A stretch of 64,000 nucleotides of DNA from Paenibacillus rigui (GCF_002234615.1 NZ_NMQW01000001.1:90995-154994); one strand, 5' to 3'. Positions 18,046 through 27,422 are shown, counted from the stretch's first letter. A program made the numbers and translations. The notes: generated by a model not told the origin, from the sequence alone.

Positions 18046-20019
18046 ATGTTGGATGCTATTAAAGATTTTGCATCATGGTTTTTCGTTACCGGCGACCCGA
18101 TGATTCTCGGCGCACAGGTTAGTATCGCGCTTGCTATGGTAGCCATCGTGTTCGTGCTGACGTATTTCAAAAAATGGGGCTGGCTGTGGCGCGAATGGCT
18201 TACCACGGTTGACCATAAACGTATCGGTATTATGTATATTTTATGTTCTATTCTTATGCTGTTCCGCGGCGGGGTAGACGCCCTGCTCATGCGGGTTCAG
18301 TTAGCGGTGCCTAATGCCCAGTTCCTGGAGCCGGAGCATTACAACCAAATCTTTACGACGCATGGCGTTATCATGATTTTGTTCATGGCGATGCCGCTCA
18401 TGTTCGGTTTGTTCAACGTTGTCGTACCTTTGCAAATCGGCGCACGCGACGTTGCCTATCCATTCTTGAACTCGCTCAGCTTCTGGATGTTCTTCTGGGG
18501 CGCCATGCTGTTCAACGTCTCCTTCATCATCGGCGGATCGCCGGATGCAGGCTGGCTGGCTTATCCTCCGCTCTCCGAGCTGTCTCATAGCCCGGGCGTC
18601 GGACAAAACTTTTACATCTGGGGCATTCAAATCTCCGGTATCGGGAGCTTGGCAACAGGGATCAACTTTATCGTCACGATCCTCAAAATGCGTACTCCCG
18701 GCATGAAAATGATGCAAATGCCGATGTTTACCTGGTCTGTATTTTCCAGCTGTATCATGATCATTTTCGCTTTCCCGATTTTGACTGTAACCTTGGCATT
18801 GCTGTTCCTGGACCGCTTCATGGGCGCTCACTTCTTTACACTTGCCGGCGGCGGGAATCCGATGATGTATATCAACCTGATCTGGATGTGGGGTCACCCC
18901 GAGGTGTACATTGTCGTCGTACCGGCATTCGGTATTTTCTCCGAAGTCGTAGCTACGTTCTCGAAGAAAAAGTTGTTTGGTTATAAATCAATGGTTTTTG
19001 CCATGCTGATTATAAGCGTCCTTTCCTTCTTCACCTGGGTGCATCACTTCTTCACGATGGGCTCCGGCGCAGACGTGAACGTCTTCTTTGCTATCACGAC
19101 GATGGCCATTGCCATCCCGACCGGGGTGAAAATATTTAACTGGCTGTTCACCATGTTCCGCGGACGGGTTTCGTATCCGACTCCGATGCTGTGGACGGTC
19201 GCCTTCATTCCGTGCTTTGTCATCGGCGGGATGACCGGGGTTCTGCTCTCGGTTGCACCGGCGGACTTCCAGTTCCATAACAGCTACTTCCTGATCGCTC
19301 ACTTCCACCAAGTGTTGATCGGCGGCGTTGCCTTCGGTTACTTCGCAGGTCTGTACTACTGGTGGCCAAAAATGTTCGGCTTCTCATTGAACGAGCACCT
19401 GGGCAAATGGGCTTTCTGGCTGTGGAACATCGGTTTCTATGTATGCTTCATGCCGCAATATTTCTTGGGTCTTGATGGAATGACACGCCGTACGTATTCG
19501 TACGATTTCGATATGGGCTGGGGCCCGTTGAACATGGTATCCACCGTCGGCGGTTTCTTGATGGGGATCGGGTTCATTTTCCAAGTATGGCAAATTGCTT
19601 ACAGCATTAAGCATAACAAACGCGACGTGACTGGCGATGCCTGGAACGGCCGCACGCTGGAATGGTCGATTCCTTCCCCTGCACCGGTGTACAACTTTGC
19701 GGTACTGCCTCAAGTGAAGCATACCGATGACTGGTGGGAGACGAAGGAAGAACGCGCTAAAGGCATCGCACCTGCGCCGCAGGCGCCGTTGGAGCCGATC
19801 CATATGCCGAAAAACTCAGCGATTCCATTTATTAAATCAGCTCTTTGGTTCTTTGCCGGATTCGGCTTTACATGGGGCTGGCTGTGGCTGGCGATCCCAT
19901 CGATGATCGGTGTCCTCATCTGCATGCTGGTACGTTCGTTCTCTTACGATACGGACTATTACATTCCGGTAGATGAGATTAGACAGACAGAAGCAAAGCT
20001 AAGGGGGGCGAAGGTCTAA
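18046..20019 (+). CDS. qoxB: aa3-type quinol oxidase subunit I
   Basis: A 657-residue heme-copper oxidase subunit I with the whole ligand set: TTHGVIMILFMAMP (low-spin heme His), WMWGHPEVYIVVVPAFG (CuB His and cross-linked Tyr), WVHHFFTMG (two CuB His) and HFHQVLIGG (heme ligands). The HPEVY pattern and K-channel residues place it in family A. It reduces O2 to water in the cytoplasmic membrane and pumps protons. The start at ATG 18046 follows AAAGGGGG; the ATG at 18028 lies before that site. The length, with extra C-terminal helices, matches QoxB/CyoB rather than CtaD. Confidence 0.95.
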   Translation: MLDAIKDFASWFFVTGDPMILGAQVSIALAMVAIVFVLTYFKKWGWLWREWLTTVDHKRIGIMYILCSILMLFRGGVDALLMRVQLAVPNAQFLEPEHYNQIFTTHGVIMILFMAMPLMFGLFNVVVPLQIGARDVAYPFLNSLSFWMFFWGAMLFNVSFIIGGSPDAGWLAYPPLSELSHSPGVGQNFYIWGIQISGIGSLATGINFIVTILKMRTPGMKMMQMPMFTWSVFSSCIMIIFAFPILTVTLALLFLDRFMGAHFFTLAGGGNPMMYINLIWMWGHPEVYIVVVPAFGIFSEVVATFSKKKLFGYKSMVFAMLIISVLSFFTWVHHFFTMGSGADVNVFFAITTMAIAIPTGVKIFNWLFTMFRGRVSYPTPMLWTVAFIPCFVIGGMTGVLLSVAPADFQFHNSYFLIAHFHQVLIGGVAFGYFAGLYYWWPKMFGFSLNEHLGKWAFWLWNIGFYVCFMPQYFLGLDGMTRRTYSYDFDMGWGPLNMVSTVGGFLMGIGFIFQVWQIAYSIKHNKRDVTGDAWNGRTLEWSIPSPAPVYNFAVLPQVKHTDDWWETKEERAKGIAPAPQAPLEPIHMPKNSAIPFIKSALWFFAGFGFTWGWLWLAIPSMIGVLICMLVRSFSYDTDYYIPVDEIRQTEAKLRGAKV

Positions 20020-20633
20020 TGGCACATGCGGTAACTCAGCACGGGCATGACCATCATGAGCACGAGCACCATGATCACGAATCGCTCAAAACATTCGGAT
20101 TCTGGATATTCCTGATTACAGACTGTATCTTATTCGGCACCTTGTTCGCCACTTATATTGTACTGCGGGGCAACACAGCCGGCGGCCCTACCGCCGAGGA
20201 GCTGTTCCAAATACCCGGTATTATCGCGGAAACGTTCATCCTGCTGACGAGCAGCTTCACCAGCGGTTTGGCCGTACTGGCCATGCACAAGGGCAACAAA
20301 AACCAGCTGATCGGCTGGTTGGCCGTAACCGCGCTGCTGGGCGCATCCTTTATCGCTTTAGAGGTTACCGAGTTCGTGCACATGGTGACGAACGAAGGGG
20401 CGACTATCGCGACAAGCGGCTTCCTGTCCGCCTTCTTTACACTTGTCGGTACGCATGGTTTGCACGTATCGCTCGGTCTATGCTGGATGATCGGATTGAT
20501 GATTCAGCTGAAGAAACACGGCATCACACCTGTTACGAAACGGAAAGTCGATGTCATCAGCTTGTACTGGCACTTTTTGGACGTCGTATGGATTTTCGTC
20601 TTCACGGTCGTCTATTTGATGGGGGTGATGTAA
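20019..20633 (+). CDS. qoxC: Quinol oxidase subunit III with His-rich N-terminus
   Basis: A 204-residue protein with five membrane helices, matching QoxC/CyoC (FGFWIFLITDCILFGTLFATYIV near the start; GTHGLHVSLGLCWM; WHFLDVVWIFVFTVVYL at the end). Its start codon overlaps the subunit I stop as TAATG, so translation is coupled. The N-terminal 25 residues carry about ten His among Asp/Glu (HGHDHHEHEHHDHES), much richer than expected, and may bind metal on the cytoplasmic or outer face. Confidence 0.94.
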   Translation: MAHAVTQHGHDHHEHEHHDHESLKTFGFWIFLITDCILFGTLFATYIVLRGNTAGGPTAEELFQIPGIIAETFILLTSSFTSGLAVLAMHKGNKNQLIGWLAVTALLGASFIALEVTEFVHMVTNEGATIATSGFLSAFFTLVGTHGLHVSLGLCWMIGLMIQLKKHGITPVTKRKVDVISLYWHFLDVVWIFVFTVVYLMGVM

Positions 20634-20634
20634 G

Positions 20635-20985
20635 ATGAGTCAAGCGAATTCCAATTCCCACGGTCACGGACATGGTCACGACTCGCATTCCGGCTCGCAC
20701 GGATCGCTCAAGTCTTATGTCATCGGTTTCCTGCTGTCGATCGTGCTGACCATCATTCCGCTTGTCGTCATTCTGAATCATATGTTCGGCGAGACGACGC
20801 GAATTGTTATTATTCTCATCATGGCTATTCTTCAATTCGTCGTGCAGTTGTTCTTCTTCATGCATTTGAAAGAAGGCGAGAACGCACGATGGAATATGAT
20901 GACCTTGATTCTCGGTCTGATCATCCTGCTGACTATCATTGCCGGATCGATCTGGATCATGACTTACAATCAGGTAGCACATTAA
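20635..20985 (+). CDS. qoxD: Quinol oxidase subunit IV with His-rich N-terminus
   Basis: A 116-residue protein with three membrane helices, typical of QoxD/CyoD (SYVIGFLLSIVLTIIPLVVI; IVIILIMAILQFVVQLFFFMHL; TLILGLIILLTIIAGSIWIM). It starts one base after subunit III ends, with GGGGGTGAT as ribosome site. The N-terminus is again His-rich (HGHGHGHDSHSGSH). It assists assembly or stability of the complex in relatives. Terminator directly after. Confidence 0.93.
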   Translation: MSQANSNSHGHGHGHDSHSGSHGSLKSYVIGFLLSIVLTIIPLVVILNHMFGETTRIVIILIMAILQFVVQLFFFMHLKEGENARWNMMTLILGLIILLTIIAGSIWIMTYNQVAH

Positions 20986-20994
20986 TCACTTGCA

Positions 20995-21037
20995 AAACAG
21001 GCTTCCCTCAGAGCTTCATGGGAGGCCTGTTTCTTTA
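20995..21037 (+). terminator. Terminator of the quinol oxidase operon
   Basis: AAACAGGCTTCCC pairs with GGGAGGCCTGTTT (one mismatch), followed by a T-rich stretch, nine bases after the last stop. Confidence 0.85.
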
Positions 21038-21065
21038 TTTGTCCGCCAACGAAAAGAGCGCCACT

Positions 21066-21380
21066 CTAACCGGCTAGTTTCAGCCCGACTGCAGAACTAA
21101 GGACCAAGCCGATACACAAGATACGCATGAAACTGCGCGGCTCCTTGTAAAAGATCATTCCGAGGATCGCACCTCCTGAAGCGCCGATTCCTGTCCATAC
21201 AGCGTAAGCCGTACCCATCGGAAGTGTTTTCATGGCCAACGACAAAAATATAAAACTAAGACCAAACCCGGAAATCAAAAGTATGAACGATTTCCAATTG
21301 CGGGATTGATTAAATTTGTTAATCAGCAATACTCCGCTCATTTCAAAAAGCCCGGCCAAAATCAAATATATCCAACTCAT
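21066..21380 (-). CDS. ykkD: SMR-family exporter subunit YkkD
   Basis: A 104-residue protein of four membrane helices of the small multidrug resistance family ([15 protein letters not shown] with the conserved Glu in helix 1; [18 protein letters not shown] in helix 3). It overlaps the preceding SMR gene by four bases (ATGA), so the pair is translated together and forms a hetero-oligomer as YkkC-YkkD does. The upstream riboswitch shows that the physiological substrate is guanidinium, exported in exchange for protons. Confidence 0.92.
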   Translation of the reverse strand: MSWIYLILAGLFEMSGVLLINKFNQSRNWKSFILLISGFGLSFIFLSLAMKTLPMGTAYAVWTGIGASGGAILGMIFYKEPRSFMRILCIGLVLSSAVGLKLAG

Positions 21381-21715
21381 CCCCCACTAACCTCCTCTTT
21401 CTTCTTGCTTAGCTTCTTCAGTCCGATCACTCCGATGAGTAACAGTCCAATGAAAGCCACTTTCAAAACACTTACCGCAGAATGAAACAATAGGATCTCT
21501 GCTACGACAGTTCCCGTGGTCCCTAGGCCGACAAACACAGCGTATACCGTTCCAACCGCTAAGGAACGGGCCGCCTTTAGCATCAAATAAAAACTGATGC
21601 ACATAGCGATAACTGTACCACCCCATTCCACAAAGCGATCCGCATGCTTTAACCCTATAACCCAAGCAACCTCGAAAATAGCCGCTAGAATGACTGAAAC
21701 CCACGTTTTGTTCAT
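21377..21715 (-). CDS. ykkC: SMR-family exporter subunit YkkC
   Basis: A 112-residue, four-helix SMR protein ([20 protein letters not shown] with the conserved Glu; [21 protein letters not shown]) ending in a Lys-rich tail, the length of Bacillus YkkC. AAGGAGGAG precedes the ATG. It is the first gene after a guanidine-I riboswitch and terminator, and its 3' end overlaps ykkD. Confidence 0.93.
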   Translation of the reverse strand: MNKTWVSVILAAIFEVAWVIGLKHADRFVEWGGTVIAMCISFYLMLKAARSLAVGTVYAVFVGLGTTGTVVAEILLFHSAVSVLKVAFIGLLLIGVIGLKKLSKKKEEVSGG

Positions 21716-21754
21716 GACATGCTCCTCCTTAAACTTTCTTGGTTATTTGGGCCA

Positions 21755-21807
21755 TAAAAAAAAGCCTGAGACATAAACCGCATCATGCAGTCTATCTCCC
21801 AGGCTTT
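21755..21807 (-). terminator. Riboswitch-controlled terminator of ykkCD
   Basis: On the minus strand AAAGCCTGGGAGA pairs with TCTCAGGCTTT (one bulge) and is followed by a run of T. The 5' arm is the conserved 3' end of the riboswitch aptamer, so ligand binding and terminator formation exclude each other: guanidine switches transcription on. Confidence 0.9.
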
Positions 21808-21886
21808 TATCCCTCCGTGTCACAACCAAGCGGCTGTGCGTTTTCTCTCGGACCAGTCCAGTCTTGAAGCTGCGGAACCCTAGAAA
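21793..21886 (-). promoter_or_regulatory. Guanidine-I riboswitch (ykkC class)
   Basis: The minus strand carries the diagnostic ykkC-motif blocks in order: CTAGGGTTCCG, ACTGGTCCGAGAGAAAACGC, ACACGGAGGGATAAAAGCC and GGGAGA. These are conserved aptamer segments of the guanidine-I riboswitch. The gene pair behind it is the guanidinium exporter ykkCD, and the last aptamer bases form the terminator stem, so the mechanism is transcription antitermination by guanidine. Confidence 0.95.
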
Positions 21887-21915
21887 ACATTTTTATTCAG
21901 TTATTGAATAAGGCC

Positions 21916-21944
21916 ATACTAACACGCGATGTAATGTATGTCAA
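21916..21944 (-). promoter_or_regulatory. Sigma-A promoter of the riboswitch-ykkCD unit
   Basis: On the minus strand TTGACA (21944-21939), exactly 17 bp, then TAGTAT (21921-21916), about 30 bp upstream of the first conserved aptamer base. Confidence 0.8.
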
Positions 21945-22010
21945 TTCACAATTTCCCCCACTATTCTGCCCGTTTCCCCAAAGAAAATGGGGCATCCTCC
22001 AGCCTGCTCG

Positions 22011-22544
<534 letters not shown>

Positions 22545-22554
22545 TTATATCAAA

Positions 22555-23007
22555 TCAATAATTTCGCTTGTTTCCCTTTTTCACAAATTCCCAGTCAATT
22601 TCTATATTTTTTCTGACTCTTTGAAGAAGATGAAAAATGGTTTCTACTTCGCTTTCGGAAAATCCCGCTAAGGCTACACGATTCGAATGATCATTTTCTC
22701 TTTGTATAAAAGGAAATACTTGTTTCCCTTTTTCTGTTGGAACAAGCTTTTTGATTTTTTTGTTATGTTCATCATTTTTCTTTTCTATAAAGCCATTCAT
22801 TTCAAGGTTTTTGATTGCACGAGCTGCGGTGGTTCGGTCTACTTTAATCATTTCAGCTAGTTTTTCTTGAATGATTTCTGGGTTCTCGCAGATTCGGACA
22901 AGGTATAAATACTGCCCTTTTGTAAGGTCATACTCCTTAAATTCAATATTGCTTATCGAATCTAACGCCCTGGCAATCATCCCAATTTCACGTAGGATTT
23001 CCTCCAT
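22555..23007 (-). CDS. MarR-family transcriptional regulator
   Basis: A 150-residue winged-helix protein of MarR type: recognition region QEKLAEMIKVDRTTAARAIKNLEMNGFI with the following wing (EHNKKIKKLVPTEKG). The start is ATG 23007 (GGAG upstream); the in-frame extension to 23061 lacks a ribosome site and would cover the operator-like repeat. It precedes paiA and is preceded by overlapping inverted repeats, so autoregulation and control of paiA are likely. Confidence 0.9.
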   Translation of the reverse strand: MEEILREIGMIARALDSISNIEFKEYDLTKGQYLYLVRICENPEIIQEKLAEMIKVDRTTAARAIKNLEMNGFIEKKNDEHNKKIKKLVPTEKGKQVFPFIQRENDHSNRVALAGFSESEVETIFHLLQRVRKNIEIDWEFVKKGNKRNY

Positions 23008-23055
23008 ATATGCAGCTCCATCTTTTTTAGTTAACCGGTGTTTAAATAAATAATA

Positions 23056-23083
23056 CAACATTTTTGTTGCATTTACAACAAAA
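23056..23083. promoter_or_regulatory. Overlapping inverted repeats, candidate MarR operator
   Basis: TTTTGTTG (23062-23069) and CAACAAAA (23076-23083) form a perfect 8-bp inverted repeat with a 6-bp spacer. A second, overlapping repeat is CAACA (23056-23060) with TGTTG (23065-23069). They lie about 50-75 bp upstream of the marR start, the usual place for an autoregulatory MarR site. Confidence 0.6.
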
Positions 23084-23131
23084 TAAACACATTAATCTTG
23101 AAGAGCCCATTAGTATCGAGGCTCAACGAAC

Positions 23132-23178
23132 AAAAAGCCCATCCAAACGTCATAACTGACGCTTGAATGAGCTTTTTT
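23132..23178. terminator. Bidirectional terminator hairpin
   Basis: AAAAAGCCCATCCAAACGTCA pairs with TGACGCTTGAATGAGCTTTTTT (few mismatches) around TAAC. It has Ts on both sides when read from either strand. On the minus strand it lies 30 bp beyond the stop of the Gly/Tyr-rich protein gene. Confidence 0.8.
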
Positions 23179-23208
23179 CATTTCATCTCAACGTACCCTG
23201 ACTGCGGC

Positions 23209-23511
23209 TTACCAGAAGCCGCCGTACGGTGGAAATCCGCCGTAGCCGGGACCATAAATTCCAGCTCCCGGATAACCCCCGTAGGCATAATTGCCTGCAT
23301 ACGGTGCTGTTCCGACAGCAAGCAGATCGAACAAGACGAGAGGAATCAGCGCGGAAGTCTTCACTTGCTTCCCCTTCTTCGGAGCTAATACCAGCTCATT
23401 GCCGCTGATCCGAACCAGCTTGCCGCTAACGGTCGTTCCATCCTTTTTTAGCGCATAAACGGTTTTCCCAATCAGCTTACGGACATCTTTTTTCAGTACT
23501 GCTTTTTGCAA
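23209..23511 (-). CDS. Small protein with Gly/Tyr/Pro-rich C-terminus, unknown function
   Basis: A 100-residue protein. Residues 1-60 form an SH3/Sm-like beta pattern (KLIGKTVYALKKDGTTVSGK, LVRISGNELVLAPKKGKQVK) followed by a hydrophobic stretch (ALIPLVLFDLLAVG). The tail is almost entirely Gly, Tyr, Pro and Ala (YGGYPGAGIYGPGYGGF), as in several spore-coat or envelope proteins. Such an N-terminal part is seen in uncharacterised Bacillales proteins. Coat location is only a guess from composition. A terminator follows. Confidence 0.7.
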   Translation of the reverse strand: MQKAVLKKDVRKLIGKTVYALKKDGTTVSGKLVRISGNELVLAPKKGKQVKTSALIPLVLFDLLAVGTAPYAGNYAYGGYPGAGIYGPGYGGFPPYGGFW

Positions 23512-23657
23512 GTACGTCCACCTCCAAGTAGCGTTGGGCAGCTGCCCTTCAACAATCGAACTACGCTATATTGTACGGAGATAGATGTCCGCTTGCTTGT
23601 TCAAAAGCCCGCTTCCTGTCCCATTTTTCCTGAATCTGCCGTGCAGGGAGACAAGGA

Positions 23658-23882
23658 TTACGCCTTGCGCAGGCGTCCCAGTTCCTTTGTAATGGCCTCA
23701 ATCTCGCTAATGCTAAATTGGGCTTTTCCCGCTACCATCTCATAAATATCCCGCAAATCCTCATACTGCTCATCGTTCAAGGCCGTTGCCTTCAACGCCG
23801 CACCGGTAGCCATGCGCAGCTTTTTCTTTATTTCCTCGATCATAAATTCCGAATTTTCGAAGGTGTTCTCAGTTAAATTCAT
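23658..23882 (-). CDS. DUF1128-family protein (YfkK-like)
   Basis: A 74-residue helical cytosolic protein. The pattern NSEFMIEEIKKKLRMATGAA, then DLRDIYEMVAGK and FSISEIEAITKELGRLR matches DUF1128/YfkK of Bacillus; function is unknown. An AGAGGATGAG ribosome site lies eight bases before the ATG. It lies between the Gly/Tyr-rich gene and a TetR-family gene, all on the minus strand. Confidence 0.85.
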   Translation of the reverse strand: MNLTENTFENSEFMIEEIKKKLRMATGAALKATALNDEQYEDLRDIYEMVAGKAQFSISEIEAITKELGRLRKA

Positions 23883-23942
23883 TTGGGTAGACTCATCCTC
23901 TCTCGCTTTTACTCATTGTACCACGTTTGGAGAGGCTTCGCC

Positions 23943-24533
23943 CTATGCCCGAATTCCTTCGCACAAAAAGTCAACGTGCAGCTCCGCAAGCCGCTTCACA
24001 TCTTCATATGACTGCCGGTAACGTATATTGTAAGAGATAAAGCCGTGCATGGACATGAACAAGCTCCAGGGCATCGTATACATCTTCTGCTCATTGCCCG
24101 GCTGCAGCGACAGGGCGGAACGTACAACCGTAGAGAACAGATCCAGGCACTGGGCTTGCAGGGTCCGGGAATACAGCTGAAGCTCGGCATCATTGATCAT
24201 AAACATGATCTCGTAATGATACGGATTCTCCAAGCCGAACCGGATAAACTCAAGCATCAGCTTCTCCAGCTGCCCCTTCTTGCCCATCCGGCTGCGGCTG
24301 ATCATTTCCTTCTGTCTCTCCAGAAGGGTATGAAAATCTTTATTAACAAGCGCATAAAACAGCTCCGCTTTTTCTTTAAAATGATAGTACAATGCCCCGT
24401 GACTGTAACCCATCGCTTTGGCGATGCTGCGCATCGTTAAAGTATGATAGCCGTGCTCAGCGAAAAGCTGCCTCGCTTCCTCCAGTATCCTCTCGCGACT
24501 CAGCTCCTGTGCCACTGCTTTTCTGGCCAACAA
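23943..24533 (-). CDS. TetR-family transcriptional regulator
   Basis: A 196-residue protein with an N-terminal TetR helix-turn-helix (RERILEEARQLFAEHGYHTLTMRSIAKAMGYSHGALYYHFKEKAELF, about 14-60) and a helical ligand domain. The start is TTG 24533 (GAGATGAG just before); the ATG at 24540 is in another frame. A neighbouring target is not obvious: the DUF1128 gene follows 60 bp downstream, and upstream is a 236-bp gap with no palindrome that I could find. Confidence 0.88.
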   Translation of the reverse strand: MLARKAVAQELSRERILEEARQLFAEHGYHTLTMRSIAKAMGYSHGALYYHFKEKAELFYALVNKDFHTLLERQKEMISRSRMGKKGQLEKLMLEFIRFGLENPYHYEIMFMINDAELQLYSRTLQAQCLDLFSTVVRSALSLQPGNEQKMYTMPWSLFMSMHGFISYNIRYRQSYEDVKRLAELHVDFLCEGIRA

Positions 24534-24769
24534 GACTCATCTCGCTTTCGTAGTATTCTATTTTCTCTCCACTTTAATAGTTTATCACTTTATTGCAGCA
24601 AAGCAAGAGAAAAAGGCAGCTTCATTTATAAAAATTACTTATACAACTTTCATCGTTCGCTATGTTTCGACAAAGACAAGCTGTACATTGCATTGCAGCC
24701 CCTTTGGAGTCATCTCCTCATTCGCCCGTACCTAGTTAGCCACAAAAAAACGACCGGTCCCAGTTAGGG

Positions 24770-25408
24770 CTACGGCCGCTCCTTATGTTCTACATAACGT
24801 TCTTCCCCAGCGAGAATCACGCCTTGTCCTTGCGTCACATCGGTCATCCAAGCTATGAATCGGTCCGCCTCCTCTGCAAGCGGAAGGCACGTAATCGTCA
24901 CTTTATCCGTGAAGTGAGTCTCCCCAAGCAGCGTTTCCCGGTTGCGGAGCTCATTTTCCACCTTGCCGTGCCAGGTATAGTCTATTTCCACCAGTACTTC
25001 CTTGTGCAGCACTTGATATACCTGCCCGGCCGCAGCCAAGCCGGCTACAGCTCCATCAGTGTAGGCGCGTATCAGCCCGCCTGCTCCGAGCATAATGCCG
25101 CCGAAATACCGTGTCACGACGACGGCCACATTTTTCAGTCCCTGATTCTTGATCACTTCCAGAATCGGCTTGCCTGCCGTTCCGCTCGGTTCTCCGTCAT
25201 CGGACTGCTTCTGAATCTCGTCCCGTTCCCCGATCATGTACGCGGAGCAGTTGTGCGTTGCCATACTATGCTCTTTTTTAATACTCGTAATGAATTGAAT
25301 GGCTTCCTCCTCGGTCGCCACCGGCTTGGCATGCCCGATAAACCGCGACCTCTTGATCACGATTTCCGCTTTTCCTTCCTGCTTAACCGTTCTGTATTGT
25401 GCCAGCAT
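24770..25408 (-). CDS. YigZ/IMPACT-family protein
   Basis: A 212-residue protein of the UPF0029/YigZ family (YvyE in Bacillus). The conserved core is THNCSAYMIGERDEIQKQSD, then DGEPSGTAGKPILEVI and VVVTRYFGGIMLGAGGLIRAYTDG. The C-terminal domain resembles an EF-G domain (DUF1949). Role in bacteria is unclear; the eukaryotic IMPACT relative acts in translation control. AGGTGG precedes the ATG at 25408. It is transcribed apart from pgi, from which a terminator separates it. Confidence 0.92.
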   Translation of the reverse strand: MLAQYRTVKQEGKAEIVIKRSRFIGHAKPVATEEEAIQFITSIKKEHSMATHNCSAYMIGERDEIQKQSDDGEPSGTAGKPILEVIKNQGLKNVAVVVTRYFGGIMLGAGGLIRAYTDGAVAGLAAAGQVYQVLHKEVLVEIDYTWHGKVENELRNRETLLGETHFTDKVTITCLPLAEEADRFIAWMTDVTQGQGVILAGEERYVEHKERP

Positions 25409-25452
25409 CCGTCCACCTGCTTTCTTCCCAACCCGTTATCCGTCGTCGATGA

Positions 25453-25492
25453 GAAAAAAAGCAGCCACCCTTCATCCAAAGGGTGAACCGCT
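25453..25492 (-). terminator. Terminator of pgi
   Basis: On the minus strand AGCGGTTCACCCTT pairs with AAGGGTGGCTGC (one bulge and a mismatch) and runs into seven Ts, 24 bp after the pgi stop. Confidence 0.85.
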
Positions 25493-25515
25493 CTTCTCGT
25501 CTTTTCATGCAGCTG

Positions 25516-26871
25516 TTACTTTGTCAGTCTCGCTTCCAGCTCCGCTTTTTCCTTCTCAAAGCCCGGCTTGCCCAGCAAAGCAAACATGTTGCGTTTGTAA
25601 GCTTCTACACCCGGCTGGTCAAACGGATTGACACCCAGCAGGTAACCGCTGATACCGCAAGCTTTTTCAAAGAAATAAACCATATAGCCGAAGGTATACG
25701 GACTCATGTCCGGCAAAGTCACGATCAGGTTCGGAACGCCCCCGTCCGTGTGAGCCAGCATGGTGCCCTCGAACGCTTTTTTGTTAACGAAATCCATTGT
25801 TTTACCGCTCAGGAAGTTCAAGCCGTCCAAATTATCGGCATCCGTACCGATAGTAATATGATCCGCAACATCCGTCACTTGAATGACCGTTTCGAACAGC
25901 GTGCGATTGCCCTCTTGAATGAATTGACCCATGGAGTGAAGGTCTGTCGAGAAATCCACGGATGCAGGATAAATCCCTTTGTAGTCCTTACCCTCGGATT
26001 CGCCGAACAATTGCTTCCACCATTCGGAAACGAAGTGAAGCGAAGGCTCGTAGTTTACGAGAATTTCCGTCGTTTTACCCTTGCGGTACAAAGCGTTACG
26101 CACAGCCGCATATTGGTAGCTCGCGTTTTCCGCAAGGTTCGGATTCGAGAACGCTTCTCTGGCATCGGCTGCACCGCGCATCATCGCTTCGATGTCCACA
26201 CCCGCTGTTGCGATCGGCAGCAAGCCAACCGCTGTCAGCACGGAATAACGGCCTCCTACGTCGTCCGGAATAATGAAGGACTCATACCCTTCCTCAGTCG
26301 CCAGCTTCTTCAGAGCGCCCTTCTCACGGTCTGTCGTAGCGTAAATCCGCTTGCGCGCCGCTTCTTTACCGTATTTTTTCTCCAGCAGCTCACGGAAAAT
26401 ACGGAATGCAATCGCAGGCTCCGTTGTCGTACCGGATTTGGAGATGACGTTCACGGAAATGTCTTTACCTTCAAGCAATTGCAGCAGATGCGTAACATAC
26501 GTAGAGCTGATGTTGTTGCCTACGAAATATACTTCAGGCGTTTTGCGCTTGCCCTTCGGCAGCAGGTTGTAGAACGAGTGGGACAGCATTTCGATCGCTG
26601 CGCGCGCACCCAGGTAGGAACCGCCGATTCCGATTACGATCAGGGCATCGGAGTCCGATTGGATCTGCTTCGCCGCTTGCTGAATCCGTGCGAATTCTTC
26701 TTTATCATAGTTTACCGGAAGGTCGATCCAGCCTAAATAATCGTTGCCTGCACCGGTTTGGTTATGTAATTGCTCATGCGCTAGTTTAATCGGCTCCGCA
26801 AGATAGTCTACCTCATGCTGTCCGATGAAAGACAGGGCTTTACTGTAATCAAAAGATAGTTTGGCACTCAT
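25516..26871 (-). CDS. pgi: Glucose-6-phosphate isomerase
   Basis: A 451-residue enzyme, the length of Bacillus Pgi. It has the SIS-domain sugar-phosphate site [17 protein letters not shown], the signature [16 protein letters not shown] and the C-terminal [13 protein letters not shown]. It interconverts glucose-6-phosphate and fructose-6-phosphate in the cytosol. AAGGAGGAG precedes the ATG. It has its own sigma-A promoter and terminator, so it is monocistronic, while ppnP and tkt lie upstream on the same strand. Confidence 0.96.
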   Translation of the reverse strand: MSAKLSFDYSKALSFIGQHEVDYLAEPIKLAHEQLHNQTGAGNDYLGWIDLPVNYDKEEFARIQQAAKQIQSDSDALIVIGIGGSYLGARAAIEMLSHSFYNLLPKGKRKTPEVYFVGNNISSTYVTHLLQLLEGKDISVNVISKSGTTTEPAIAFRIFRELLEKKYGKEAARKRIYATTDREKGALKKLATEEGYESFIIPDDVGGRYSVLTAVGLLPIATAGVDIEAMMRGAADAREAFSNPNLAENASYQYAAVRNALYRKGKTTEILVNYEPSLHFVSEWWKQLFGESEGKDYKGIYPASVDFSTDLHSMGQFIQEGNRTLFETVIQVTDVADHITIGTDADNLDGLNFLSGKTMDFVNKKAFEGTMLAHTDGGVPNLIVTLPDMSPYTFGYMVYFFEKACGISGYLLGVNPFDQPGVEAYKRNMFALLGKPGFEKEKAELEARLTK

Positions 26872-26922
26872 TCGTACTCCTCCTTATGGATAAAAAGGTC
26901 TATTTTCTTTCTAGTCAACTAA

Positions 26923-26951
26923 ATTATAGAATACTGTAATATCCCTTTCAA
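26923..26951 (-). promoter_or_regulatory. Sigma-A promoter of pgi
   Basis: On the minus strand TTGAAA (26951-26946), exactly 17 bp, TATAAT (26928-26923), 52 bp before the pgi start. Confidence 0.85.
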
Positions 26952-27002
26952 AAGCAAGTCCGCCGTGCAAAAGGCAGTCCGCTACGGATGGCACACAGTG
27001 AG

Positions 27003-27049
27003 AAAAAAACCCTGCACTACTCTGCAGCGATATGCAGGATTGCAGGGTA
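27003..27049 (-). terminator. Terminator after ppnP
   Basis: On the minus strand ACCCTGCA pairs with TGCAGGGT, with inner pairing of CTGCA segments, followed by seven Ts; about 30 bp after the ppnP stop. Confidence 0.85.
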
Positions 27050-27077
27050 TGGGTGTTGATCCGTGTCGAATCCGCTC

Positions 27078-27395
27078 TTACTCCGCAATATAGGAGCAAA
27101 CATAATCCGTAGGCGTTTTGATTTGCAGCTTGAACTTAGAATTCGCAGGTACAGTAAATTCGCCGGTGCCGTTAATGTGCAGCCACTCGCTTTGGCCTGG
27201 CAGCAGCACGCTCAGCTCGCCCGCTTGAATTTCCATAATTTCTTTGCTGTCGGTACCGAACTCGTAGTCCCCTGGGAGCATAACACCCAGCGTTTTTTTG
27301 GTGCCGTCTGCAAAGATGACCGTACGGCTCGTTACTTTGCCGTCAAAATAAAAATTCGCTTTTTTCAATATGGTGACTTGTTCAAATTGGGACAT
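27078..27395 (-). CDS. ppnP: Pyrimidine/purine nucleoside phosphorylase (PpnP, DUF1255)
   Basis: A 105-residue cupin-like protein matching PpnP/YaiE over its full length ([50 protein letters not shown]). The family phosphorolyses a wide range of nucleosides to base and ribose-1-phosphate. AGAAGGAG lies before the ATG. It is 72 bp downstream of tkt, with a hairpin between, so it could be partly co-transcribed with tkt; both feed on pentose phosphates. Confidence 0.92.
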   Translation of the reverse strand: MSQFEQVTILKKANFYFDGKVTSRTVIFADGTKKTLGVMLPGDYEFGTDSKEIMEIQAGELSVLLPGQSEWLHINGTGEFTVPANSKFKLQIKTPTDYVCSYIAE

Positions 27396-27422
27396 GGGTT
27401 TGTAATCTCCTTCTATACGGAA

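Noticed and set aside
25483..26736. 417-codon plus-strand frame opposite pgi
   Set aside because: Shadow of the highly conserved pgi reading frame.
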